DNA from: JAXGZG01 sp040771825
GTDB lineage: Bacteria; Bacillota; Sulfobacillia; Fermentithermobacillales; Fermentithermobacillaceae
DNA: 64,000 nucleotides
Direction: 5' to 3'
NCBI GenBank assembly: GCA_040771825.1
Contig: JAXGZG010000003.1
Coordinates: 248,001 to 312,000, forward strand
A model generated the notes under the pieces. The model was not told where the DNA came from, did no database searches, and saw nothing but the letters and a program-made list of their open reading frames with translations. The translations under genes were made by a program, and so were the position numbers. Shown piece after piece: positions 45,315-54,431 of this stretch; position 1 is the first letter of the stretch, and every line of letters begins with the position of its first letter.

Positions 45315-46256
45315 ATGACTCTTACTCAGTTCAAGTATGTGCTCGAGATCGCCAAGACAGGTTCAATGAACCAGGCCGCTAAGAACCTCTTCATATCCCA
45401 ATCCGTGGTGTCGGTCGCTATTAGGGCGCTAGCGGAAGAACTGGGTCAGAAGATAGTCTCTCGCAGCAACAAAGGCATATGTCTTACTCCGTTCGGCCAA
45501 GACTTCGTATCTTATATCACGCCCATACATCTTCAGGTAGAACAGCTCAATAACATGCTCCTTCATTCCGGCAAGGGATACACCCGTTCACTTTCGGTAG
45601 CAAGCACAGGTTATTACTTCCTGAGCGAAGTATTTGCCCGCCTACTTAACAAGTACCGTTCTGAGGGACTGCGCATCGACTCCCACGACGTTTCCAACGA
45701 TGTGGCCATGCAGATGCTCTACAACCGGTCGGTGGAGATAGGGTTCATACGCCGGTGGAGTTGCTACAACAGACTGATGGTCAGACAGCTGCGCTCCCTT
45801 GACCTCGATTTCTTCCCCATCGCTTCGCTGAACGTCGGCGTAACCGTCGGTCCTAACAACCCTCTCTATTACTCCAAGTCAGATTACGTGAAGAGGGAAG
45901 CGCTGCGCGACTTCCCGTGCATAATGTACTGCTACCTTGACACTGGCCCCTACGCCGACATCTTCGATCGCCTCAAAGTGCCGGTTTCGCCGAACCGTGT
46001 AGTTACTGAGTCTCGCGCCACGCTCTACGAGATCATAAGGGCAACCGACGCCTATTACCTCGACTCCATCTACATATCGGATCCGCAGCAGACGATGACC
46101 AGCACTATTCCGACTCCCAGGCGCACCCTCATGCTGGCCGATTGCAGTATTAAGTCGGAGTTCGGCTGGCTCAAGCGCAAGAACGACAGCTGCACGCCCA
46201 TCGAGCAGGAGGTTATTGAAGCCGTCACTGAGATGGTGACTTCAGGGTATGCCTAA
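45315..46256 (+). CDS. LysR-family transcriptional regulator
   Basis: About 313 residues from the ATG at 45315 (MTLTQFKYVLEIAKTGSMNQ). The frame is open upstream to 45171 but that part does not fit the family. The N-terminal winged helix-turn-helix is NQAAKNLFISQSVVSVAIRALAEELG, followed by a substrate-binding domain. It diverges from the transporter/hydrolase operon, so it is the probable regulator of those genes, sensing the transported compound or a product. That is inference from position. Confidence 0.92.
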   Translation: MTLTQFKYVLEIAKTGSMNQAAKNLFISQSVVSVAIRALAEELGQKIVSRSNKGICLTPFGQDFVSYITPIHLQVEQLNNMLLHSGKGYTRSLSVASTGYYFLSEVFARLLNKYRSEGLRIDSHDVSNDVAMQMLYNRSVEIGFIRRWSCYNRLMVRQLRSLDLDFFPIASLNVGVTVGPNNPLYYSKSDYVKREALRDFPCIMYCYLDTGPYADIFDRLKVPVSPNRVVTESRATLYEIIRATDAYYLDSIYISDPQQTMTSTIPTPRRTLMLADCSIKSEFGWLKRKNDSCTPIEQEVIEAVTEMVTSGYA

Positions 46257-46278
46257 AAGCTTATGTTGATATCGCGCG

Positions 46279-46494
46279 TTAGCATAACGGCATCAGGGAC
46301 TTCAAGTATTGAGGTAGACAACTGACCGTCGCGGCGGATGGTCTCACGGAGCCCAGAATGACCGAGCACAGAAGGCCTTGCTTCTTGTCAGAGACTAGGG
46401 CACAGTGATAATAATCAGCGATGCGTCGACCTCTTATTGTCACTCGCGCGAATAAGGATGGGCTCTCCCCCAGTATGTTCCAGGAGTCCACCAC
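46279..46494 (-). pseudogene. decayed copy of the 35.4-kb repeated coding segment
   Basis: The minus frame gives LFARVTIRGRRIADYYH and VSDKKQG, matching LFPRVIIRGRRTAGYYHGAPVSDNKQ of the gene at 35149-35556. DNA similarity extends over about 100 bases. The rest of the gene is missing, so it is a remnant. Confidence 0.5.
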
Positions 46495-46600
46495 GTGTGT
46501 ATACTAGTACTCAGGAGAAACGCTCCCTTAGGTTAGTGGCCGAAACACGTAGACTCGTTGTGACGCGTTGTCGCAAGCGCGCAAAAGTCGTGGAGGCCTT

Positions 46601-46946
46601 ATGGGATACAACCTTAGAAAAGACAACGAGCGCAGATACGAGTTGCTGAATGAACTCGACAGAGTCACAGGCCTATTGGAGACCATGAATGTCGAGAAAG
46701 TGATTCTTTTTGGTTCGCTAGCTCGGGGTGACGTAACCGACAAGCGATATCGATCTGATCGTAGTCGCAAATACTGACAAGCGCTTCCTTCACCGCCTGG
46801 ATTACGTTTACTCAGCCTTGCTGCCAGAGAAGGCCATGGATATCCTCGTATACACCCCAGATGGAGTCGACCGAATGAAAGAGACAAATTCTTTCCTACG
46901 GAAGGCACTAGATCAGGGGAAGGTGCTCTATGAAAGAGACTCCTGA
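46601..46946 (+). pseudogene. MNT-type nucleotidyltransferase with one frameshift
   Basis: From the ATG at 46601 (GGAGG upstream) the first frame gives VEKVILFGSLARGDVTD. One extra base near 46740 then moves the frame to SDIDLIVVANTDKRFLHRLDYVYSALL, ending FLRKALDQGKVLYERDS at 46946. Joined, this is a complete minimal nucleotidyltransferase with GS-x-ARG and D-x-D motifs. It overlaps the HEPN gene, as in MNT-HEPN pairs where the MNT protein neutralises the HEPN toxin by AMPylating it. The shift, if real, would disable the antitoxin. Confidence 0.8.
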
Positions 46947-47340
46947 AGCGGAAACGTCACGCTGGTTCCGCCAATCCGAGCTGGATCCGGAGGATGCCGA
47001 CTTTAACCGCTCGGGCAAGCGACACCACCTGGCGTGCTTTCTCGCGCAGCAAGCTGCCGAAAAGGCCCTTAAGGCCTTTCTGCACTCGGCAGGAGCCGAA
47101 ACGGTATGGGGACAATCAGTGGCTGAACTCTGTAAAGAAGCCGCAACTATCGATCAGGAGTTCGCTGAACTGCTCGGCGAGGCTGCCCCGCTGGACAAGT
47201 ATTACATCCCGACCCGCTATCCGAACGGCTTACCCGGAGGCATCCCGTCGCAAGCGTTCTCCCCCGAGGACTCCGCTTTAGCTATCAAGATGGGTGCCAG
47301 GGTGCTGGACTTCGTTTGTCAGCGGCTGGCCGTGCCCTGA
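46930..47340 (+). CDS. HEPN-domain protein
   Basis: 136 residues. The pattern WFRQSELDPEDADFNRSGKRHHLACFLAQQAAEKALKAFLHS (given here in part: FLAQQAAEKALKAFL) is the conserved HEPN helical core. The late motif YYIPTRYPNGLPGG is typical of the HEPN subfamily paired with MNT nucleotidyltransferases. It overlaps the upstream gene by 17 bases. HEPN proteins of this kind are ribonucleases or RNA-binding toxins. The R-x(4-6)-H motif of the HepT type is not evident, so activity is uncertain. Confidence 0.85.
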   Translation: MKETPEAETSRWFRQSELDPEDADFNRSGKRHHLACFLAQQAAEKALKAFLHSAGAETVWGQSVAELCKEAATIDQEFAELLGEAAPLDKYYIPTRYPNGLPGGIPSQAFSPEDSALAIKMGARVLDFVCQRLAVP

Positions 47341-47462
47341 TTAGCTTCGCTTAGCTGGCCATCGCGAGCGGCAACACCATTGTGTGTCTAGGTCGCCACT
47401 GTACTTGTCGATTTCAGAGGTGTTCTGCGGGGCCAAGGTAATCACTCCTAGGACTAAGGCAC

Positions 47463-47745
47463 ATGGTGGCAATGCGGGCCAACTTCGCTGGCATTGACAC
47501 CCCGCCCTACCAATCGGGAGACTGTGGTGCAAAGAAACGGGCAATCAGCAAGCGTGGCTCTCCAGCCTTACAGAAAGCCCTGTTCCAGACCATCAGCGGC
47601 ATTTTGAGGCTGAAAGCTGGGCTCGCCGGACTCGAAGATCGATCAATATTCGGCCAAGAAACGGGCGGAGGGGAAGCATTTCTACGTCTGGATCATGGCA
47701 GTAGCGCAACTAATTCCTGCGCATTTACTGCGCCGGTGTGACTGA
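47463..47745 (+). pseudogene. IS110-family transposase C-terminal remnant
   Basis: The plus frame gives FAGIDTPPYQSGDCGAKKRA, then ISKRGSPALQKALFQT, the hallmark of the IS110 (transposase_20) domain. A frameshift near 47630 leads to YSAKKRAEGKHFYVWIMAVAQ, the end of the family, and a stop at 47743-47745. The N-terminal DEDD domain is absent. Dead element. Confidence 0.85.
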
Positions 47746-48057
47746 ATACCTGAGACGGCTGGAAAGGCGGCATAGGCGTCGGGTAAAGCCCCGTAACGGC
47801 CACATGGGACAACCGCCCGTAACCCCTTCCGCCCATTTCGGGGCGGAAGGGCATACAACAGGTTTTCTGGGGACATCCATGGCATCCTCAGCAAGCCAGT
47901 CTCCGCTGTGCCTGGGTTTGTCATGCTTCGTTTTGGCTTTCTGGTTGCCATATTTCACCGGCCCCGCCAGAAATACCTACGCCGTTGGCCTAACAGAGAA
48001 GTGGCTGAGATTGGCTGTCTTCACCCCTTGACTTCTATTCGCAGGTCTTGCATTGGT
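47746..48057. other. IS110 downstream flank, no gene
   Basis: No coding frame is convincing. The palindromic stretch CCTTCCGCCC...GGGCGGAAGG (about 47826-47850) is a possible hairpin on either strand. The stretch is probably the right flank of the decayed IS110 element. Confidence 0.4.
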
Positions 48058-48603
48058 TCAGAAGCTGATCAGTCTGGCAGCGTCAGCTTCATATACGGGA
48101 GCCGGTTCAAAGAGACGCCCTCCGGTATCCTTCTGCGCCCAGCGCAGGTTATCTTCCCTTTCGGGATCTTCAGGATCGCGGACGCTCTCAAGGAAATCCG
48201 CGTACCCTCCGAGCCCGCCAACATCCTCCGGCGGTCTGTGCCTGGCTCCGCCAAGACAGACGGGAGTTTCGTACTTCTTGAGCTCCTTGAGCTGCTTCTC
48301 CACCACGACGTCATGATCCCATCCGTCGCCGAAGTCGTGTTGATAGACGCATTCATCGCCCTTCTTCAGAAATGCGCCGATGAGGTGTGCGTCGGGATCA
48401 AGCCGCTTAGTTCCGGCCCCAAACAGGTCCTCGTCCGTGTAATCGGGGTCGCCCTCGGCGAAGACGGTGCTACCGAGTTCGAACTTGTAGAGATGGTAGC
48501 TGAGCCAGCCGAACGACTCCTGTATCACCTGATGCAACTGCTTGAAAGTAATGCCGCCGGGCACCCTCAAACGACGCCATATGGGCGGATCGATCCCGCG
48601 CAA
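48058..48603 (-). CDS. plasmid pRiA4b ORF-3 family protein
   Basis: 181 residues from a TTG, or a few more. The family's hallmarks are LRGIDPPIWRRLRVPGGITF (N-terminus), LHQVIQESFGWLSYHLYKFE and the middle YQHDFGDGWDHDVVVEKQL. The later PPEDVGGLGGYADFLE is also typical. The usual N-terminus (a short beta-strand ending in V-L-x-V-x-L) is only partly present because a stop (TAG) lies six codons upstream. A frameshift or loss of the normal start is therefore likely. The function of the family is unknown. It is common on mobile and accessory DNA. Confidence 0.85.
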   Translation of the reverse strand: MRGIDPPIWRRLRVPGGITFKQLHQVIQESFGWLSYHLYKFELGSTVFAEGDPDYTDEDLFGAGTKRLDPDAHLIGAFLKKGDECVYQHDFGDGWDHDVVVEKQLKELKKYETPVCLGGARHRPPEDVGGLGGYADFLESVRDPEDPEREDNLRWAQKDTGGRLFEPAPVYEADAARLISF

Positions 48604-48802
48604 CGTGACCTCGACGAATAGCTACTTTACCTACGAAGCACAGAACCTAACCTTAAGTACGGGTGTCGAACTGTGGGATCGCGCTCGACTGAGAGATGAG
48701 ATCCTGTCTGACCAAAGGAAGCGCCTTCGAGCAGGCTAGGATTCACTAAGTGAGTGCACCTCCGACATCGGCTTTCTACTCGTGTGCGTTACCATACTAA
48801 AG

Positions 48803-49555
48803 TCATCTGGGCCGGCAGAATATCTTGGCCAGGTCGAGGGTCAACTCAGCGAACTCAGGATGCGTGAAGTTGTCTCCCGCCTCCCCCGCGGCGACCAGTG
48901 CGTAGATCCCGTCTCGCAGGGAGTAGGCCTCCAGTGTCCTCTCTTCGGGGTCTGCAAGCCAATAGTGAGGGATGCCTGCCTTCCGATATATGTCCATCTT
49001 CCGCAGCCGGTCTCTGCGCCGGCTCGTCGGCGACATAATCTCCACCGCCAGATAACAGGGTCCATCAATGCGTTCTTCTCGGATGATCCCCAAACGATCA
49101 CTGGACACAAACAACAGGTCCGGCTGTACTACATTTCGATCGGTTAGCGTGACGTCAAGCGGGGCGAAGATGAACTCCCCCTTGGGGTCAACCTCACTGA
49201 AGTATGCCATCAGGTGCCAACCCAGTTCCCTCAATACTCGCTGGTGGGTGAACCCCGGCGACGGCTCCCTTACGAGGACCCCCTCAAGGACCTCATAGTG
49301 GTAGCCCGGCTCTTCCGGAATCTTCACGTAGTCTTCATAGGTATATCCTGCTTGAGCACCATATGCCGGGTGTTCTTCCTTCACGATCGTGTTTCTCCCG
49401 GTGAGCGCGGTTAAGACAGCTTCCTTCTCGTACCGGTATTGCTTCCTACCTAGTTCGATCGCCGGTATCCGCTTCTGCCGCGTATATCGCCAAATGGTAT
49501 CCACTGATAGGTTCAATACCTCTGACAGTTGTTGGGCGGTCAGGAGTTCCTTCAC
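48803..49555 (-). CDS. Uma2-family nuclease-like protein fused to an excisionase-type HTH
   Basis: 250 residues from a GTG with AGGAGG 8 bases upstream. Residues 1-55 are an excisionase-like helix-turn-helix: LTAQQLSEVLNLSVDTIWRY then KRIPAIELGRKQYRYEKE. The rest is a Uma2 (DUF820) PD-(D/E)XK-type domain: GYHYEVLEGVLVREPSPG, VVQPDLLFVSSDRL (catalytic aspartate), LAVEIMSPTSRRRDRLRKMDIYRKAGIPHYWL (the E-x-S-P...R/K...Y-W pattern). Uma2 proteins are numerous and mostly uncharacterised predicted nucleases. It stands alone here. Confidence 0.92.
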   Translation of the reverse strand: MKELLTAQQLSEVLNLSVDTIWRYTRQKRIPAIELGRKQYRYEKEAVLTALTGRNTIVKEEHPAYGAQAGYTYEDYVKIPEEPGYHYEVLEGVLVREPSPGFTHQRVLRELGWHLMAYFSEVDPKGEFIFAPLDVTLTDRNVVQPDLLFVSSDRLGIIREERIDGPCYLAVEIMSPTSRRRDRLRKMDIYRKAGIPHYWLADPEERTLEAYSLRDGIYALVAAGEAGDNFTHPEFAELTLDLAKIFCRPR

Positions 49556-49694
49556 AAGAGCACCTCCTCTTGTAGCCTACAACTAAACGCAAGGAATATC
49601 AAGTAAACGCTACTAGAATCCATCCACTGAAGAATCGATTTGCGGGGGCGGACGAGTGAGGGGGCGGTGTGGCGAGGTGCTGGACCCTCTTCAC

Positions 49695-50175
49695 CCGCAA
49701 CATCCTAGACGTCGAGTGGAAGCGAGAGCGGCTGGTAATACCAGTCGGCGTTCAGGAAGTCGTGGCAAGAACTGACGACATGGGTAGGCGAAGTCAAGGT
49801 CGAATCCTCCTATGCTTTTCAGACACTCGTACATCATCTGAGACGTCCTTTTCAGTGATTCGCCGATGTCCGGCTGCCCGATCGTCGAGTTGACGATGTC
49901 CATCGGGACATCTGAGACGATGAACAACCCCGAAGGAACATCCTCGACCTTCGCTCCCAGAAAGGTACTGCCTTCGCTCTCATCGGATAGCAGGTAAGGC
50001 ACCGCCAGAAGGAGAGGAAAAGCGGAAAAACACAAGTGCCTTTCGAGAAGACGGCCAACCGCCCATTTCGGTCCCTCCACTTCTCTATCAGGCCAAAAAA
50101 CCGCGTGAACACCGCGAAGAGCACGACGTTTGGCACTCTCCATAGGCCTTCGGCAACAACCTCGTTAGCGTTCAC
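49695..50175 (-). pseudogene. frameshifted unknown gene
   Basis: Three overlapping minus frames carry protein-like sequence in turn. These are NANEVVAEGLWRVPNVVLF (50175 side), VPYLLSDESEGSTFLGAKVE with DVPMDIVNSTIGQPDIGESL (middle), and HDFLNADWYYQPLSLPLDV (left end). I do not recognise the family. The way each frame loses sense where another begins suggests one gene with two or three frameshifts. Confidence 0.4.
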
Positions 50176-50301
50176 AACGCTGTGTAAACATTACAGTAAA
50201 AATACCTCTTTTCGCCCCCCGGGCAGGCAGACTCATTTTCGTGGAGAGACGTTGCCAGAACCCCAGCAACTGCAAGGCTGTTAGGGCGTTTTTCTCCAGG
50301 A

Positions 50302-51003
50302 TTACCCCCGAGCAATATAACGCTCAAGCGCGCTTAGGAAACTGGGATCGTAGTGTTCATCCACGTGGTTGACGTTCCACAAGCCAGAATTCCGTACCTT
50401 GGGGTTTTTCGCTCTGTGACCTAGCCACCCTAGCGATGGCTTATCCCGGTTGGGTCCTGAGGCGAGGCTTAGCAAAGCGATCGAGTTACGTTCGATCAGA
50501 CCTCGGTCACTCGTGCGGCCAGGTGGGTCTTCTACAGGGAGCCATAGGAAGGGCATCTTTCCAATGTACTCGCTTACCGCCGCTTCGATTGCGTGCTCAG
50601 ATTCGAGAGCGGCCTTTTCGACTGTAGACTGATACCACGTAGAATGCTCGGCATCTGGAAAAGACCCGGAATTCAGCAGCGCCGAGCCCACATGCAAGCG
50701 GAAAATCGATGCGCGATGGTCGCCTCCGCCTGCACGTGAACCACCCGTTGTGCCACGATGAGTGCGCAGTCGCCTCCAAAACGTTCCCGTACTTCCTGCC
50801 TTAAGTGCATGTGTCCCTATCCTTGTTACGCGCAGTTGGCTGTCGTCACACCGGTACTCTCCGGACTCGAAGAAAAAGTAAACACCTCTCTGGGGCCAGA
50901 CCATCCGCCCACTGCAATCGGTTAAGTATCGATACCCACCAAGGCGACAATGTAGCTCCCGGATCAAACGATAAAACCGTTCTTGGTCGACCAGTCTACT
51001 CAT
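50302..51003 (-). CDS. GIY-YIG-like protein
   Basis: About 233 residues from the ATG at 51003 (MSRLVDQERFY). The core RGVYFFFESGEYR ... VTRIGTHALKAGSTGTFWRRLRTHRGTTGG resembles a GIY-YIG nuclease fold (GVYFF as GIY, RIGT as YIG, then R-x-x-L-x-x-H). It is followed by DHRASIFRLHVGSALL, a phrase seen in a family of accessory-genome proteins. The remainder is charged with WLPVEDPPG. It overlaps the end of the DUF6884-like gene upstream by a few bases and probably works with it. The nuclease role is inferred, not shown. Confidence 0.6.
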   Translation of the reverse strand: MSRLVDQERFYRLIRELHCRLGGYRYLTDCSGRMVWPQRGVYFFFESGEYRCDDSQLRVTRIGTHALKAGSTGTFWRRLRTHRGTTGGSRAGGGDHRASIFRLHVGSALLNSGSFPDAEHSTWYQSTVEKAALESEHAIEAAVSEYIGKMPFLWLPVEDPPGRTSDRGLIERNSIALLSLASGPNRDKPSLGWLGHRAKNPKVRNSGLWNVNHVDEHYDPSFLSALERYIARG

Positions 51004-51686
51004 TCTGTTGAGCCCCCTTGAGGTCATACAACACAGCATGACCACTACGCCCTTGTAGAAGTCTAGCCCAGTATGTCTCGCCACCAACGACAAGACACTG
51101 CGCTAGCAACTCAAACATTCGCCCCTTCAGTGAGGTCAGCCCCGCTCCGAAGATACTGGCCTGCTTAAACCCAGCGGGTACCAGAGTCGCTCCAGGTCCG
51201 GCTAGGCGTCTTTCTTCGTGTTCACTGGCAAAGAAGAGAAACCTTTGCCCGGGCAATGGCTGAAGCGGCAGAATCATATCCAGATAGCGTGTGCCAAGCA
51301 AGAAGACCACAATTTGTGCCTCCGCTAAGGCCTTCCGCACGTGCTGAGCAAGCCTCAAATGTTGGCTCCAATGCCTTCGTTCTGCGGCCGACATATCGTT
51401 GAATGTCACTTCGTACGGCACGATCAGATCGCGCTCGTTGAGAAGACCATAGCCGGCAGAGATAATCTGAAGATGGGTCATGATCGGACTGCCCGAGTGC
51501 CGAAGGCGTTCCAGCCCACGCCTCAAAAGCACATGCTGTTGACCCGTGTACATGTCTACGGCGGGCATCTGCCAGCGCGACAACTGTTCACTGCGTTGAC
51601 GCAAACGATTAGGGTCTTGGAAGTCGGAGCCGTAACGCTCCGTCGGGCTCCGCAGATTTACGCTTTGTGCAACTTGTGATAACCAA
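50996..51686 (-). pseudogene. DUF6884-like protein with one frameshift
   Basis: The first frame from TTG 51686 gives LVITSCTKRKSAEPDGALRL, the TSCTKRK start typical of DUF6884/YaaA-related proteins. The following frame, from about 51604, gives VDMYTGQQHVLLRRGLERL, LQIISAGYGLLNERDLIVPYEVTFNDM (split here by sense), FLLGTRYLDMILPL and FLFFASE. Together these make a whole protein of about 225 residues, broken by a shift near 51610-51640. The family contains a nucleotide- or DNA-binding fold whose function is unclear. It is the upstream partner of the GIY-YIG-like gene. Confidence 0.62.
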
Positions 51687-51803
51687 TAGTCCCGGTTGTG
51701 CGATCACAAACAGCACCCTTCGATGGCCACTCTTGCTTACCCTCCTGTGTCACTGGCCACGAATAGTGCACAGGTTTTCGACTGCCGATAACCTCCTTCT
51801 GTC

Positions 51804-51976
51804 TTAGTCTGCGCTCTGTTTTGGTGGCGCCAACCGAGTTCGTAGCCTGTAACTGTCCCCTTTGAGCGAGAGCACGTGAGCGTGATGGAGCAGGCGATCA
51901 AGTACGGCGGCGGCCGTACTCGGATTCGCGAACATCTCCGCCCACTCCCGGAAATCCAGATTGCTGGTGAGTGCCA
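51804..51976 (-). pseudogene. IstB C-terminal remnant of a second IS21-type element
   Basis: The minus frame reads VALTSNLDFREWAEMFANPS and TAAAVLDRLLHHAHVLSLKG then DSYRLR, ending at a stop at 51804-51806. This is the end of an IS21 helper ATPase, different from the intact istB at 8588-9391. No istA or end repeats remain nearby. Confidence 0.85.
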
Positions 51977-52417
51977 CGCTGACCTAGCCGTGATATGAAT
52001 GCTCATTTGCGACCCCCCTACTGCTTTCCGCCTCGCTGATCCCTAGTCGATGAGCGCCTGTGCAACTAGCTGCTGCCTTCACACGGTGTCGGGAACGAAC
52101 GCTCGTACACCGCCGACACAGACTCCGGGTGATCGCTAAGCACTCCGCGTCGGAGCATGTCCTAGTGATGATCTAGGAGGATATTCCGCAATAGTTGATA
52201 CAGTTTTCGTGAAAAAAGAGATTTGACGACAGATAGTGCCAGATCCTGCCTTGCTGGAATGCGTGCTGAACTATCAGCGGTTCTTTACAACAGCACATCC
52301 CATCAAGCCTGCCGGGCTCCCCATCCCGTGTCCGTGGGTTGAAGGGCAAGAATACCCGTCACACTAGTCTGTTACAGTACGGTCATCTCTCGCCCTGTAA
52401 GCAGATCCCAAGCAGCT
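51977..52417. other. gene-free stretch
   Basis: No reading frame with protein-like composition or known domain. It seems to be degraded insertion-sequence flank. Confidence 0.4.
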
Positions 52418-53359
52418 CTAAGACTCTTCAGGTGCGTTCAAGGCAATAAAGTAATCAGCAGCCTGGTGGAAAACATCCATGAACTGATCAACTTGGTACC
52501 ATTTTATGGTGCTTGCTTGCCAATACCGAAACCTGGTGTTTTCATCGTTGCAGGTCACGATGACAATGCCCCCACATTCGCCGTCAATCACGTACTTGCG
52601 ACCTTTCCACCCGCCCACACAAACATCCACATATCCGGACGTCGGTCTTATCAACAGACGGTCTACTACTTCCTCGTAGTCGAAATCCACTTCCATAGCA
52701 GCCTCTCCTGCCAAGATGACTGTACCCACGTCAGCTCGCACCACATACTCGTATTCGTCCATAGTGGGCCATCGCTTGAAATCAGGTGGGTAGGCCATCC
52801 TGCCTGCGGGAGTTTGCATCACAGACCATGTGGGCGGAATTTCCCAATCCTCCTGAGCCTCAGACACGTGTTGGGGCTCGGAGCTTCGGTTTCTGTCAGA
52901 CACAAAACGGTCTTCGAATTCCTGCAGGATCTCTCTCTGAGTGCCGGACGACCCAGTACGGCCCTCGACCCCGAATCCGGATGTGCTCAGTTCCGCCACT
53001 ATCCACCATGCTAACAAGATGACTACTACGGAAAAAAGCAACGATTTGACTTTGGAATAAATCGGCCCATAGGCAGTGGGCCGCCTCAGCGGCGCACTTG
53101 GCTGTTCAGTGGGATGGGACCGCTGTTCACTAGTCTCGTGACAGCTCCTCGCAAGGTATAAGTCATATTCGGCACGCGCACCTGGATCAGACAAGACCTG
53201 ATGGGCTTCATTAAGCAGTTTGAACTGCTCTTCAGCCCATTCCTTCATATGAGCAGCCACCATGTCCGGGTGAAGCCTCTTGGCCTTGGCTCTAAAGGCA
53301 GCGTCGATCACTTCTTGACTCGCCGTTGGTATGATCTCAAGAACATCATAGTGGGTCAT
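52418..53359 (-). CDS. membrane protein with N-terminal J-domain
   Basis: About 313 residues from the ATG at 53359, preceded by GGAGG. The longer frame to 53578 lacks a site. Residues 1-70 are a DnaJ domain: MTHYDVLEIIPTASQEVIDA, then KRLHPDMVAAH (the HPD motif) and LLNEAHQVLSDPGARAEYD. A single hydrophobic segment (LLFSVVVILLAWWIVAEL) lies at about residues 110-128. The C-terminal 180 residues contain VDFDYEEVVDRLLIRPTSGY and GGWKGRKYVIDGECGG, which I do not recognise. It would recruit Hsp70 to the membrane with the J-domain on the cytoplasmic side. No chaperone partner is nearby. Confidence 0.8.
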   Translation of the reverse strand: MTHYDVLEIIPTASQEVIDAAFRAKAKRLHPDMVAAHMKEWAEEQFKLLNEAHQVLSDPGARAEYDLYLARSCHETSEQRSHPTEQPSAPLRRPTAYGPIYSKVKSLLFSVVVILLAWWIVAELSTSGFGVEGRTGSSGTQREILQEFEDRFVSDRNRSSEPQHVSEAQEDWEIPPTWSVMQTPAGRMAYPPDFKRWPTMDEYEYVVRADVGTVILAGEAAMEVDFDYEEVVDRLLIRPTSGYVDVCVGGWKGRKYVIDGECGGIVIVTCNDENTRFRYWQASTIKWYQVDQFMDVFHQAADYFIALNAPEES

Positions 53360-53635
53360 GCCGTCACCTCCAGAAAAATGCGTTATCCTCCAAACGAGGT
53401 CTTCATGTGAAACCTTCTTCGGAAGCGGAATCAGATGAATGTGATTGTGTCTGCGCCTACGAACCTTAACGGCTCGCACGAACCGTGGCGAGGCAATCTC
53501 TCTGCCAGGGTGCGGATCCAAAAGCGAAATGGATATCATCGTGGAATGCGTTAGTGGGCCATCTGGCCTACAGTGCATGAATTCGACCGATTCACCGAGT
53601 TTCCTTCAAATTCCGCTTGACAATAGGTAGGACAT

Positions 53636-53842
53636 TTATTCTAGTCCAGACAATGGGAAAGACATGATCGCAACGGCCGGGTTCCACCAGCGGGACAAGT
53701 GGATAACATGGTTGGCGGCAGTAAGGGTCAGGCCCACTCCGCCCGCCCGAGGGGACAAAATCATCACATCAAATCCGCTTCGTTGCTGAAAATCGTCCAC
53801 TTTTTGCTTGCGTAGGTCACCAGATACCTGACCGTTTATCAC
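53636..53842 (-). pseudogene. SNF2-helicase C-terminal fragment
   Basis: The minus frame gives VDDFQQRSGFDVMILSPRAGGVGLTLTAANHVIHLSRWWNPAV (motifs V and VI in part: GGVGLTLTAANHVI, RWWNPA) of a SWI2/SNF2-type ATPase and then stops. The rest of the helicase is absent, so this is a displaced remnant, possibly of a relative of the helicase at the right edge. Confidence 0.8.
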
Positions 53843-54431
53843 TAGCGGTGAGGTAAGTGGGAAAAGTTTGGTAGAAGTTGAGACTCAATCTGCTGCTGAC
53901 CACTGAATCCATATCAAATATCATTTCAGCTCCTACACTCTTCCTTATCACGGGTGATTCACCCTGGGGTTCAGGCATGATCAGCGTCTCGCGAAACCTT
54001 GCCCAAGGCTCAGCGATGATGACTTCCGCCTTAGCCCAAGCATCCACTGTCTCGTACGCTTCGCAGAAGGCAAGGGGATTGGTATACTACTTGAATCTAT
54101 TATCAACCTCTGTAAGATTGAGAAGAATCTTGCGGCACTTCAGCCAAAAGTCTGCTCCGACAATGAGAGCCCACAAAACGACTGCCGCTGTGACCACGAG
54201 CAGTGGGAGCGGGCTATCGTGGGGCCGGACTAGTACAGCTGCTGCATCGCCAGCCCTTCGCAAGACCCGAGGCAGTCGGGCAGCCAAGCAGGAACGGCAA
54301 GAGCCACGGTCGAAAAAGCATACAACGCGTTGACGGCCTAGTCAAGAGTGAACGACCGTCTTCGTCCGTTCCATGCGATAGAACACAGTCAGGCCACTTC
54401 TGCCTAGATACAAGAAAGAAGGAGATCCACT
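53843..54431. other. low-confidence stretch before the Mrr-like gene
   Basis: A minus frame (53817-54047) contains protein-like words such as VDAWAKAEVIIAEPWARFRE and IFDMDSVVSSRLSLNFYQTF but lacks a recognisable family and a good start. Another minus frame (54087-54287) contains one hydrophobic segment. I cannot support a gene; both may be remnants. Confidence 0.35.

Noticed and set aside
47746..48621. Plus frame of 237 residues across the pRiA4b-like gene
   Set aside because: Mostly the complement of the ORF-3 family gene, which has clear motifs.
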